Numbered from the stretch's first letter, positions 1-7,902 are shown. The stretch is DNA of 14,483 bases from Hyphomicrobiales bacterium (GCA_027069645.1 JALXEI010000231.1:1-14483); one strand, 5' to 3'. Translations and numbers: made by a program. Notes: generated by a model not told the origin, from the letters alone.

Positions 1-56
1 TCGACGGGATGACAACGGTCATTCATTTTGTGATCTGGTATAAGAAAGACAAACCA

Positions 57-677
57 CTAGCGCGAATAGAACTCGACCACCAGATTGGGTTCCATGACGA
101 CCGGATAAGGCACTTCGGCCAGTTCCGGGACGCGGACAAAGGTGGCTTTGAGCTTGCCGTGATCAACGTCGAGATAGTCCGGGACATCGCGTTCCGGGCT
201 GCCGGTGGCTTCGATGACAATGGCCAGGTCACGTGATTTCTGGCGCACTTCGATAACATCACCTGGTTTGCAGCGATAGGACGGGATGTTGACGCGCTTG
301 CCATTGACCAGAATATGGCCATGGGAAACGAACTGGCGCGAAGCAAAGACGGTGGGGACAAATTTTGCGCGATAAACAATGGCATCAAGGCGACGCTCAA
401 GCAGGCCGATGAGATTTTCCGAAGTGTCACCCTTCATGCGGTCAGCGGCGAAATAGATGCGCTTGAACTGCTTTTCGGTGATATTGCCGTAATAGCCCTT
501 GAGCTTTTGCTTGGCGCGCAACTGGATGCCGAAATCAGACAGCTTGCCGCGACGACGGTTTTGGCCATGCATTCCAGGGCCATATTCCTTGCGATTGACG
601 GGGCTTTTGGGGCGGCCCCAGATATTTTCGCCCATGCGGCGGTCGATTTTGTATTTGGCGCGTATGCGTTTGGTCAT
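57..677 (-). CDS. rpsD: 30S ribosomal protein S4
   Basis: S4 binds 16S rRNA early in small-subunit assembly and helps keep decoding accurate. The 206-residue product matches the family's usual length of about 205. It begins MTKRIRAKYKIDRR, carries GENIWGRPKSPVN near residues 17-28 and KLSDFGIQLRAKQKLKGYYG near 45-64, then the S4 RNA-binding fold at about residues 95-156 (SRQFVSHGHILVNGKRVN), and ends in the typical VEFYSR. The N-terminal region has no CxxC pair, so this is the zinc-free form. The frame stays open upstream to 863, but the added 62 residues do not resemble S4 and the start at 677 has AGGGAC ten bases before it. The gene stands alone instead of in the alpha operon with rpoA. Identification is from sequence recognition and is very secure. 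Confidence 0.98.
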   Translation of the reverse strand: MTKRIRAKYKIDRRMGENIWGRPKSPVNRKEYGPGMHGQNRRRGKLSDFGIQLRAKQKLKGYYGNITEKQFKRIYFAADRMKGDTSENLIGLLERRLDAIVYRAKFVPTVFASRQFVSHGHILVNGKRVNIPSYRCKPGDVIEVRQKSRDLAIVIEATGSPERDVPDYLDVDHGKLKATFVRVPELAEVPYPVVMEPNLVVEFYSR

Positions 678-701
678 GGATTTGTGTGTCCCTGTCAGGT
701 C

Positions 702-731
702 ATTGTACAAATTATGGATGGACCCTGTCTC
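702..731 (-). promoter_or_regulatory. possible sigma-70-like promoter for rpsD
   Basis: Read on the minus strand, GAGACA (726-731) is followed 18 bases later by TACAAT (702-707), about 25 bases before the rpsD start codon. Both hexamers are imperfect matches to TTGACA/TATAAT. The 201-bp gap to the upstream gene makes an own promoter reasonable. This is a motif guess only. Confidence 0.3.
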
Positions 732-878
732 TCCTCTGGGCGGCCCCTGAAGGTGCCCCGACAGATCCGGAAGCCATATCTTCCGGCCACGAGCAGGCTT
801 GCACCCCGAGGCCGGGCCACGGGATGGAAGGCTGTTTTTACGGTTCGGGCGCTTTTGTGTCAACCGGCAAATTGCGCG

Positions 879-1871
879 CTATCGGGTTCTTTTCCGATGT
901 TCAAGGCGAAAACTGGCAGCCATGCGGCGAAATTCGTCGAGATAGCGCTGAAAAGCCTTTTCCGGGGCAATACCGACAATGCGAAAATAGCCGCCTTGCG
1001 GGTTGGCCAGTACAAGCTGGTATATGCCCATGCGGCGTTTGTCGGATTTGTTGATGGTGACGCCGGAAAGGCCATAGCCTTTCATGCCATCTACGATGAC
1101 ATCTTCTTCTGCCCTGAGTTTCATGTCGCGAAAGCGCGTGAATTTGTGCATCAAAGCCCGGGCGGTGGCGTGAAGGTCCCGGACCTTGCGGTGCGACAAA
1201 GACGGCGCAACAACCAGCATGGGCTTGCCGGTCCGCCCGCTGCCCGAGGCCGTTATTTGTTTCCGGGGCACAAAAACGCTTGTTGTTCCGATCACCGTTT
1301 CACGTTCTCTGAAAAGGCCCGTATAGGCGAGTTTGTAGCCCTTTGCGACGGCCGCACGATGCCTGGAAAGGCGGGCTCTGGAAAGAATGTTCCGGGCTTC
1401 AATATAGCTTAAAGGGGTATCCACCTTTTCGATCGGATTGACGGTAATGGTGACATATGCCGCCCGTTTCGCGTTCCGAAAAACCAGCAGATATTTGTCG
1501 AACTGCCCCACCGGCGTATGCTGGCGGGCAAAGAAAAACAGATGGTCATCATGGCGGTCGGGAAGTTTGCCGTGCCGCACTTCGCTATAGCCCTTGCGCT
1601 CCAGTTCCCGCTCGAAATGATCCGTGAAGCCGTTATAGGCTGCGCGGGGCAGATCCAGCACCATGATTGTTGCCCCGGCATCGGCCGAGAAAAAACCGGC
1701 AAAGCGTGATTGCGGTTTGAAACTGTCGGGGAGATCCAGCACCACATAACTGTTGCCGGGCATGACGGTGCGTGCCGACAGCATGACGGGGCAGGTGATG
1801 GCGAGCAAAACGGCCAGCGCCAGTGTGCGGGCGCCGTTAAGGTATCGCACTGGTGATGCCAATATCTTCAT
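879..1871 (-). CDS. exported protein of unknown function with two similar halves
   Basis: I do not recognise a named family. The 330-residue product begins with a signal-peptide-like segment: a basic start, a hydrophobic run ALAVLLAITCPVML at about 17-31, then SAR as a possible cleavage region near 33. The mature part is mixed alpha/beta with no transmembrane segment and no cysteine cluster. Two similar blocks can be seen: YLLVFRNAKRAAYVTITVNP in the first half and YQLVLANPQGGYFRIVGIAP near the C-terminus, each a strand-turn-strand pattern. The end, EFRRMAASFR, resembles the closing helix of PsbP/DcrB/Mog1-like periplasmic folds, which is my inference. It starts 47 bp after gph on the same strand, so the two may be cotranscribed. 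A role at the envelope is likely; a specific function cannot be given. Confidence 0.8.
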   Translation of the reverse strand: MKILASPVRYLNGARTLALAVLLAITCPVMLSARTVMPGNSYVVLDLPDSFKPQSRFAGFFSADAGATIMVLDLPRAAYNGFTDHFERELERKGYSEVRHGKLPDRHDDHLFFFARQHTPVGQFDKYLLVFRNAKRAAYVTITVNPIEKVDTPLSYIEARNILSRARLSRHRAAVAKGYKLAYTGLFRERETVIGTTSVFVPRKQITASGSGRTGKPMLVVAPSLSHRKVRDLHATARALMHKFTRFRDMKLRAEEDVIVDGMKGYGLSGVTINKSDKRRMGIYQLVLANPQGGYFRIVGIAPEKAFQRYLDEFRRMAASFRLEHRKRTR

Positions 1872-1918
1872 CCTGCTGTGCCCCGGCTGTTTCCGGCATG
1901 TCTGGCAAAACCGAAGTA

Positions 1919-2584
1919 TCAGAGGAGTTGTGCCAGCACCTGTTCGAAATCATCATAGCGGGAAAGTATGGCATCCGGGTTAAAGCGTGCCACCGGTTCG
2001 GTGGAGTAACCGAAATCGACGGCGATCACCGGTATACCGGCGGCTTTGGCGGCTTTTATGTCATTTTCACTGTCGCCAACCATTATAGCGTTGTTGCGCA
2101 CTCGCCCGAGGGCTTCAACCGTGCCCCATATATGGCCGGGATGCGGTTTCTTTACCGCCAGCGTATCGCAACCGACAATAGCCCCGAAATGGTTTTGCAT
2201 GGCAAGATTTTCGATCAGCTTTATGGCCAGAGCCTCGGTCTTGTTGGTGCAGATCGCCAGCGGATGACCGCGGTTTGCAAGGCGCTCCAGGCTGTCGATG
2301 ACCCCGGTGAACGGGCGGCTTTGGCGGCAGATATTCTCGCCATAGTGGCGAATGAAACGCCGGGTCAGTTCATCAAGCTGATCGGCATTTTTTTTGTCTC
2401 CGGCGAGTTCAAATCCTTTATTCAGCATGGCGCGGGCACCCTCGGAGATCATCGTGCGCATCTGCGTTTCGGGCGCTGGCGGATGGTTTTCCTGCGCCAG
2501 AATGTGATTAAGCGTGTTGATGAGATCGGGGGCGGTATCGACAAGCGTACCGTCGAGATCAAAAATGATGGCGGGAAGGGACAT
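1919..2584 (-). CDS. gph: phosphoglycolate phosphatase, HAD superfamily
   Basis: Hydrolyses 2-phosphoglycolate, a toxic product of DNA end repair and of oxygenase side reactions, to glycolate. All HAD motifs are present: DLDGTLVDTAPD (nucleophile Asp9 and general acid Asp11), ICTNK (Thr113), Lys146 in VKKPHPGH, and GDSENDIKAAK (metal ligands near Asp171 and Asp175). The cap segment between motifs I and II is helical and of the size expected for subfamily IA. Length is 221 residues, normal for Gph. The start has only a weak ribosome-binding site (AGGA about 13 bases upstream). It is divergent from the PEP carboxylase-like gene and lies upstream of the exported protein gene. Related HAD phosphatases such as PpaX or MupP-like proteins share the motifs, so substrate is inferred from overall similarity. 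Confidence 0.9.
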   Translation of the reverse strand: MSLPAIIFDLDGTLVDTAPDLINTLNHILAQENHPPAPETQMRTMISEGARAMLNKGFELAGDKKNADQLDELTRRFIRHYGENICRQSRPFTGVIDSLERLANRGHPLAICTNKTEALAIKLIENLAMQNHFGAIVGCDTLAVKKPHPGHIWGTVEALGRVRNNAIMVGDSENDIKAAKAAGIPVIAVDFGYSTEPVARFNPDAILSRYDDFEQVLAQLL

Positions 2585-2767
2585 TTCGAAAGATAAATCC
2601 TGTTTTTGGCGCGGGCTTGGCAGCGGGCCGTTTTGCGGCTAGGTTCCGGTGCACATTGATCAATCAGGCAATATCTGCAACCCGGCCCCGTTTTCCGAAT
2701 ACGGAATTTTAATATCGGTCGGGGGCGGGCCATCGGCATGCCGGAGCAACCGGAACAAGACCATATA
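2585..2767. promoter_or_regulatory. divergent control region between gph and the PEPC-like gene
   Basis: The 183-bp gap between two divergent genes must hold both promoters. It contains a perfect 10-bp palindrome, ATTGATCAAT (2655-2664), and a small hairpin, TTCCG-AATA-CGGAA (2693-2706), followed by TTTT. The palindrome could be an operator, but it lacks the spacer of an FNR box. I could not place convincing -35/-10 pairs. Confidence 0.35.
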
Positions 2768-5653
2768 ATGAGCAAACACGCAAAACAAAAAAACAGCACC
2801 GGTCAGTGGCTTGAGGACTGGCGAAAAAAACTGCGCAAGCACCGCAAACGTGTGGGTGACGACCCGCAGTTCCTGCCGGTCAAGCAACTGGCATTTGATA
2901 TTTCCCGTCTGATGGAAAAAGGCGATATTGGCCACAATGATCTCGCGACAGCCTGCGAGGAATTGTGTAACCGGGCCGTTTTGCACAGGGCCGGCACCGT
3001 TCGCAAGCGGCTGGGTGTCATTGACGAAAACCGGGTTCTGGGGCGGTTTCGTCGCCTGGTTGTCGCCTCGACGCAAAGGAATGGGCAAACGGTTGATTTT
3101 GCCGAATTCGCGCGAAAGTGGCAAAAACCCCTTCATGGTGCCGTGTTTACAGCCCATCCCACCTTCATGATGTCGCAGGGCCTGCGGGCCGCGCTGGTGG
3201 ATTTTATCGGCCAGGAAGGGGAACTCGCTTATCACGAGGTGGCCGAACGCCTCGCGACAACCGGCCACGGTCCGGACCCGGATATCAGCCTTGCCAGTGA
3301 ACATCACCAGGTGCAGCAGGCGCTTCTGTTCGCCCGCAGGGCCGCTGATCGCATGACCCGCACCATTCTGGAAGTGGCGCGCGAGACCTGGCCACAGCAA
3401 TGGACCACGCTCGATCCCGATCCGGTCGAAATGAACAGCTGGGTTGGCTATGACATGGACGGGCGCAACGATATCAGATGGTATGACAGTATCCGTTTTC
3501 GCCTTGCTGAAAAACAGATGCAGGTGGAACGCTACAGGGAAAAAATCGCCGATCTGGCAGAAAGGCCGGGCGCCGACAGGGTTTCATCGGAACTTGCGGC
3601 CCTGAAAGCGCTTTTCGAGGCGGAAGACGAGCTGTTAAAGGAGCATATAGAACTTTTTGCGGCCGATCTTGAAGATCCCGATCTGTTGTCAAAAGCCGCA
3701 AATCACCTGACCGAAAATCGCGACAGGGGGCTTGCAGGCAGTGTGAAAGGGGTGATTACCCGACTTGATGACATCATAAAGCTTGTTGAAGACGATGAAA
3801 TCGTCATGCGGCTGGTTGAATTGCGTGCCGGAATAAGGGCGCAGGGGCTGGGGACGGCCCGCATGCATTTTCGCATCAATGCGGCGCAACTGCATAATGT
3901 GGCGCGTGCACCACTGCAAATCACCGGCAGTGTCGACCTCGCATCAAGGGTTATGCTGCAAAAACTGGATGACCTTATTGCAGACACCAAAGCACAGAAA
4001 GTCAATTTCGCCTCGCTGGCGCTGGAACGGGCCACGGCCATAAGGCAGTTTCTGGTGATTACCCAGATTCTCAAACATATTGATCGCGATACGCCCGTTC
4101 GCCTGCTGATCGCCGAGTGCGAAACCCCGTTTACGGTGCTGGCCGGGGTTTATCTGGCAAAGCTCTATGGCGTCGATGATCGGGTGGATGTCTCGCCGCT
4201 GCTGGAAACAGAGGAGGCGCTTGATCACGGCGCGCGGATCATATCGCTGTTGCTGAAAACGGAGGCCTATCGCGACTATATCAGGAAGCGCGGGCGTCTT
4301 TGTGTGCAGACCGGCTTTTCCGATGCGGGCCGGTTTATCGGTCAGATCCCGGCGGCTCTCGCCATTGAGCGCTTTCATGGTCAGCTTGCCGAAGTAGTGG
4401 CCGGGGAAGCCGGCAGAGACGATATCACGGTGCTGATTTTCGATACGCATGGCGAGAGCATGGGGCGCGGGGCGCATCCGGCCAGCCTGCGTGACCGGTT
4501 TGAATATGTCATGACCCCGTGGGTGCGCTGGCGCTATCGCGCTTTCAATATTCCCCTGCACCATGAAGTCAGCTTTCAGGGGGGAGACGGCTATGTTTTG
4601 TTCGGTTCGGACAGACTGGCGCTGAGCGTACTGGTGGCCATGCTCACCAGCAGTTGCGAGGGAGCCCGGGAAAAACCGGACGATCAGTTTTATGATGACC
4701 TCGATTTCAGTCTCGATTTTTTCGAGCATATCATGAATTACCAGACGGCCCTGTTCGACAACAGGGATTATCGCGATGCGCTGGGGGCCTTTGGCACCGG
4801 TTTACTGGTGAAAACCGGTTCACGAAAATCAACCCGCCAGTTCGAGACCGGACATGATCAGCGTGCCCTGCTCGGCGAGATGCGGGCCATTCCCCACAAT
4901 GCCCTGTTGCAGCAAATGGGCTATGTGCTCAATGTGATTTCCGGTGTCGGTGAAACCGTGCGCTACGAGCATGACCGGTTTGTCGATATGTACAGGGGGT
5001 CGGAGCGATTGCGGCGCATCATGTCACTGGTGCAGCATGCGCGCTCCCTTTCGAGCATCAAGACGCTGGCCTCCTATGCAACGCTGTTTGACGATGCCTT
5101 CTGGGTGACGAGACCCCTCAACCGGGAAGAGGAGCATCTGAAGAATGCCTGCATTGATCTTGCCGACCTGCTACGCGGTGATCACCGTCATGACGGTATC
5201 ATGCACCTGGCCACCTATTTGCGCGAGGATGCGGTGCGGCTGCATGATATATTTGAGGAACTGGATATAAAGGTTTCCCGGGCCGGGGAGGCGTGGCGCG
5301 AGGACATGGACATCATGCATGCCCTGCGCATCGCTCTTGTTCAGCATATTTTCCTGCTGGCGGCGCAAATTCCCGAATTTTCAATGGCCAACGATATTTC
5401 GCGCGAGCGCGTGATTGGTCTCGTGACCTCGTTTCATATCCCGGAGGCGGTAAAGCTGCTGCGTGAGGTCTATCCGGTCTCGATGCCGCAACCGCTGGAT
5501 TATCATATGAGTGAAGAGGCGGGTGATCTGGCCCATCAGGGGGTTTCCTACGCCTCCATTCAGCGCGATCTCATCGATACAATGGAGCAGACCTGGGAAC
5601 TGGTTTTGCTGCTAGGAACCGGTATCGCCCACGATTTCGGTGCCTTTGGATAG
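2768..5653 (+). CDS. ppc: divergent phosphoenolpyruvate carboxylase family protein
   Basis: The family adds bicarbonate to PEP to make oxaloacetate, replenishing the TCA cycle. With the start at 2768 (MSKHAKQ) the protein has 961 residues; an in-frame ATG at 2738 would add ten. Family landmarks occur in order: FTAHPT with catalytic His130, GYDMDGRND at 227-235 in the place of GGDRDGNP, TARMHFRINAAQ near 363 in the place of VRIDIRQES, GFSDAGRFIG in the place of YSDS-KDAG, HGESMGRGAHP at 561-571 in the place of HGRGGTVGRGGGP, SFQGGDGYVLFG in the place of TEQGEVI--KYG, then GSR (684-686) and RAIP (706-709). So His130, His561 and several arginines are kept, but the active-site Lys is Arg522, the first Arg of the HGRGG loop is absent and that loop is two residues shorter. 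The C-terminus lacks the usual NTG ending. Fold assignment is firm; carboxylase activity is not certain. Confidence 0.82.
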   Translation: MSKHAKQKNSTGQWLEDWRKKLRKHRKRVGDDPQFLPVKQLAFDISRLMEKGDIGHNDLATACEELCNRAVLHRAGTVRKRLGVIDENRVLGRFRRLVVASTQRNGQTVDFAEFARKWQKPLHGAVFTAHPTFMMSQGLRAALVDFIGQEGELAYHEVAERLATTGHGPDPDISLASEHHQVQQALLFARRAADRMTRTILEVARETWPQQWTTLDPDPVEMNSWVGYDMDGRNDIRWYDSIRFRLAEKQMQVERYREKIADLAERPGADRVSSELAALKALFEAEDELLKEHIELFAADLEDPDLLSKAANHLTENRDRGLAGSVKGVITRLDDIIKLVEDDEIVMRLVELRAGIRAQGLGTARMHFRINAAQLHNVARAPLQITGSVDLASRVMLQKLDDLIADTKAQKVNFASLALERATAIRQFLVITQILKHIDRDTPVRLLIAECETPFTVLAGVYLAKLYGVDDRVDVSPLLETEEALDHGARIISLLLKTEAYRDYIRKRGRLCVQTGFSDAGRFIGQIPAALAIERFHGQLAEVVAGEAGRDDITVLIFDTHGESMGRGAHPASLRDRFEYVMTPWVRWRYRAFNIPLHHEVSFQGGDGYVLFGSDRLALSVLVAMLTSSCEGAREKPDDQFYDDLDFSLDFFEHIMNYQTALFDNRDYRDALGAFGTGLLVKTGSRKSTRQFETGHDQRALLGEMRAIPHNALLQQMGYVLNVISGVGETVRYEHDRFVDMYRGSERLRRIMSLVQHARSLSSIKTLASYATLFDDAFWVTRPLNREEEHLKNACIDLADLLRGDHRHDGIMHLATYLREDAVRLHDIFEELDIKVSRAGEAWREDMDIMHALRIALVQHIFLLAAQIPEFSMANDISRERVIGLVTSFHIPEAVKLLREVYPVSMPQPLDYHMSEEAGDLAHQGVSYASIQRDLIDTMEQTWELVLLLGTGIAHDFGAFG

Positions 5654-5721
5654 CGGGGCTGTCAGGGCTTTTGCACGATATTGGCCGAATCTTTTCCCGG
5701 ACAGGCGAAAAGCGCAGCGCC

Positions 5722-5835
5722 GGGATCCGGAGTCGCGAGTGATATGCTTTTGTTTTTGTTCGTTTTCTCAACGTACTCCCTTTTTATTGCCCCTGGGTCC
5801 CGGATCTGCGCTGGCGCTTGTCCGGGAAACGAAAC
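5722..5835 (+). repeat. 114-bp dispersed intergenic repeat, copy A
   Basis: This segment aligns without gaps to 7903-8016 at about 77% identity by eye. Shared blocks include GTGATATGC, TTTGTTTTTGTT, GCCCCTGGGTCCCGG and CGCTTGTCCGGGAA. In this copy the right end (TGCGCTGGCGCTTGTCCGGG) also pairs imperfectly with a left arm at about 5694-5717 (TTCCCGGACAGGCG...GCGCAG), so the whole unit of about 135 bp is an imperfect palindrome, as in small non-autonomous elements. No coding capacity is visible. Confidence 0.75.
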
Positions 5836-5879
5836 ATTGATACCGAAAGAGAAAGGTGAGCCAGCCTTTTTGCGTTGTG

Positions 5880-6146
5880 GTAACCCGGATAATGGATAGG
5901 GATTTTCACAAACGCCAGTCAACGATTAATGATTTTCGCTTGTATTTCAGTGTCATCCCCGCGAAGGCGGGGATCCATAACCACGAAACTGTCGGTTTGC
6001 GGATATGCCAACAGGTCCCAATGGTCTGATCATCGTGCTGTAACCCGCAAGGCTGCGGCGTATGGATCCCTGCCTGCGCGGGGATGACATTATTTGTTGT
6101 TTTAAATCAGTAAGATACAATATCCTCTATCCATAATCGGGGTTAC
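5880..6146. repeat. outer inverted-repeat pair around a palindromic element
   Basis: The left arm 5880-5901 (GTAACCCGGATAATGGATAG...) is repeated inverted at 6125-6146 with three mismatches. The arms enclose the separate 139-bp palindromic unit at 5951-6089. An 11-base direct repeat, CTTGTATTTCA, also occurs at 5939-5949 and 6146-6156. Together with copy A this accounts for most of the 624-bp gene-free stretch between the PEPC-like and dynamin-like genes. No open frame in it resembles a protein. Confidence 0.65.
5951..6089. repeat. 139-bp palindromic element of the GTCATCCCCGCG type
   Basis: The 29-base left end (TGTCATCCCCGCG, then AAGGCGGGGATCCATA) recurs inverted at 6061-6089 with two mismatches. 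The left arm is itself a hairpin, CCCCGC-GAAG-GCGGGG. Repeats of the form GTCAT-CCCGCG-GGCGGG-ATCCA are known to be scattered through intergenic regions of many proteobacteria; that statement is general knowledge, not a search result. The interior has no open frame. GGGATGACA also occurs at 6-14, perhaps the end of another copy cut by the window edge. Confidence 0.8.
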
Positions 6147-6156
6147 TTGTATTTCA

Positions 6157-6190
6157 CAGGTTATGCCCGTTCGGGCTGTCGGTAACCCTG
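6157..6190 (+). other. stem-loop upstream of the dynamin-like gene
   Basis: GCCCG-TT-CGGGC (6165-6176) forms a tight inner hairpin, and CAGG-TTA (6157-6163) pairs with TAACCCTG (6183-6190) around it. It lies about 90 bases before the start codon and could sit in the leader transcript. It has no T-run after it, so it is not an obvious terminator. Function unknown. Confidence 0.45.
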
Positions 6191-6277
6191 TTTCACATGG
6201 CAACGGGCTTACCAATGGACCTCAAACCTGATTTCGTGTACATATTTGCCATTGCCACTCATCACCAAGGGGTTGAA

Positions 6278-7795
6278 ATGTCGCGAAAAAACTATGCGCA
6301 AAACCGTCTGCAAAGGCTGAAAGAGCATTTGCAGCATGAAAATTCCGATCTTGTGGAGGCCGTGGACAGCTATTCCGAGCTGGATCGGATTGCCTGGCGT
6401 ATTGGCCTGTTGCCGCGTGGCATTTCCTACGCGAACCATATTTCCTGGTGGCCGCTGGTGTCGGTGCTCGGGACGTTTTCGGCGGGCAAGTCGAGCTTTA
6501 TCAACAGCTGGCTGGGTGTGGATGTGCAGCGCTCCGGCAATCAGGCCGTCGATGACCGTTTTACCGTGCTTTCCTACGGTCCCGACAAAAAGGTCAAGAC
6601 CCTGCCGGGCCAGGCCCTCGACAGTGACCCGCGCTTTCCCTTTTATCAGATCAGCAAGGATATCGAGGAAGTTTCACCCGGAGATGGCACAAAAATCGAC
6701 AAGTTTTTGCAAATGAAAGTAGTGCCCAGCGAGATTTTGCGTGGCAAGCTGGTCATTGACAGTCCCGGTTTCGATGCCGACGAGCAGCGAAAGTCAACCC
6801 TGCGTCTGACCAAACATATTGTCCGCCTGTCGGACCTTGTGCTGGTGTTCTTTGATGCCCGCCATCCGGAATCGGGCGCCATGCAGGATACGCTCAAACA
6901 TCTGGTGGAAGAGCATGTCAACAGCATGGACAGCGAGAAATTCATCTATATTCTCAACCAGATCGATACTTCGGCGGCCGACAACAATCTTGAAGACATC
7001 GTTGCCGCCTGGCGCTCCTCACTGGCGCAAAGCGGTCTTTCGGCCGGAAAATTTTATGTCTATTACAACGATAAAATCGCTGTGCCAGTGGACAACAGAG
7101 AAGTCTGGGGGGCCTACAGGAAAAAACGCGATGCCGATCATGAGCAGATCATGGAGCATCTGGAGGGTCTCAATACGGTACGCACCTACCGGATTGTCGG
7201 CAATCTCAAACTGCTTGCCAATCATATCGAGGGGGATGCCATTCCGCTTTTGAATGCGGCCCTGAAGAAGTGGCGTATGGCTGTGCGTATTACCGACCTT
7301 GTTCTGCTGGCGTTTCTGGCTCTGGTCGCCGTTATCATCTGGTGGAAGACGGGCTTTGCCCTCGCCACCTGGAAGCTGGTGTCCCTTATTCTTGGCAGTG
7401 TCGGGCTGTTTGCAGCAGGGCACTATATGGCCCGGCGTGTTTTTGCGTCTCATTTCGGCAAGGGGCTGGGTGACAGCGATGTCGGTGATCTGGGCGAAGC
7501 CTTTGTCAAAAGCACCAGGTGGTTCCGTTCCGTCTGGTTACGGCGTAATCCGGTGGGCTGGGGAAAAGGAGTGAGGCGCAAGCTGGATCGTATCCGCAAT
7601 CACACCGAGCAGATGATCGAGAGGCTCAACAGTAAAAATTCCGATCCCTCGGGTCATCTGGCAAAGGTTATTGAAAAGGCCGTAGAGCCATCGCCGGTTT
7701 CAACCACGACCGTGCCCTCCACCGGATCTGCTACCAAAGAGGACAAAAAGAAAGCAGCAGGAAATGGCAGTGGGCTGACGCCCATCTCAAAATAA
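6278..7795 (+). CDS. dynamin-like membrane GTPase
   Basis: A 505-residue dynamin/EHD-type GTPase; these proteins bind and remodel membranes, and bacterial members are linked to membrane repair and stress or phage tolerance. GTP-binding motifs are clear: G1 GTFSAGKSS (65-73), a likely switch Thr96 in DDRFTVLSYG, G3 DSPG (161-164) and G4 NQID (227-230). Two hydrophobic helices follow at about 338-356 and 361-384, which would form a membrane hairpin, then a basic segment and a low-complexity Ser/Thr/Lys tail from about 470. The start at 6278 is chosen because AAGGGG precedes it by six bases; an in-frame ATG at 6197 would add 27 residues that do not look conserved. Bacterial dynamins are often found as tandem pairs; here there is one copy, alone between two copies of the 114-bp repeat. 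Exact substrate membrane and role are unknown. Confidence 0.88.
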   Translation: MSRKNYAQNRLQRLKEHLQHENSDLVEAVDSYSELDRIAWRIGLLPRGISYANHISWWPLVSVLGTFSAGKSSFINSWLGVDVQRSGNQAVDDRFTVLSYGPDKKVKTLPGQALDSDPRFPFYQISKDIEEVSPGDGTKIDKFLQMKVVPSEILRGKLVIDSPGFDADEQRKSTLRLTKHIVRLSDLVLVFFDARHPESGAMQDTLKHLVEEHVNSMDSEKFIYILNQIDTSAADNNLEDIVAAWRSSLAQSGLSAGKFYVYYNDKIAVPVDNREVWGAYRKKRDADHEQIMEHLEGLNTVRTYRIVGNLKLLANHIEGDAIPLLNAALKKWRMAVRITDLVLLAFLALVAVIIWWKTGFALATWKLVSLILGSVGLFAAGHYMARRVFASHFGKGLGDSDVGDLGEAFVKSTRWFRSVWLRRNPVGWGKGVRRKLDRIRNHTEQMIERLNSKNSDPSGHLAKVIEKAVEPSPVSTTTVPSTGSATKEDKKKAAGNGSGLTPISK

Positions 7796-7902
7796 GACCG
7801 GCGAGCAAAAAGCGTGACCTTTGCATTTTACCGGAACACAAGATGTCTGACCTTTATATTTTTGTCAGGTTTGTAATCCACCCGGCTCCCCGGCCTTGAG
7901 CC

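Noticed and set aside
767..786. Terminator hairpin between the exported protein gene and rpsD (CCGGAAG-CCATAT-CTTCCGG)
   Set aside because: A 7-bp stem exists but no T-run follows on the minus strand, and it lies 90 bases after the stop codon.
315..1412. A 365-codon open frame on the plus strand
   Set aside because: It runs antisense through rpsD and the exported protein gene, both strongly supported, and its product has no recognisable motif.
1853..2596. A 247-codon open frame on the plus strand
   Set aside because: It is antisense to gph, whose HAD motifs are complete.
2660..3400. A 246-codon open frame on the minus strand
   Set aside because: Antisense to the PEPC-like gene; composition looks like a complement of coding sequence and there is no motif.
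3944..4729. A 261-codon open frame on the minus strand
   Set aside because: Antisense to the core of the PEPC-like gene, including its active-site blocks.
5951..6089. CRISPR array or repeat-spacer structure
   Set aside because: The two similar ends are inverted, not direct, and there are only two of them.
6278..7795. Multi-gene defence island around the dynamin-like gene
   Set aside because: No nuclease, toxin, methylase or second dynamin is beside it; neighbours are metabolic genes and repeats.
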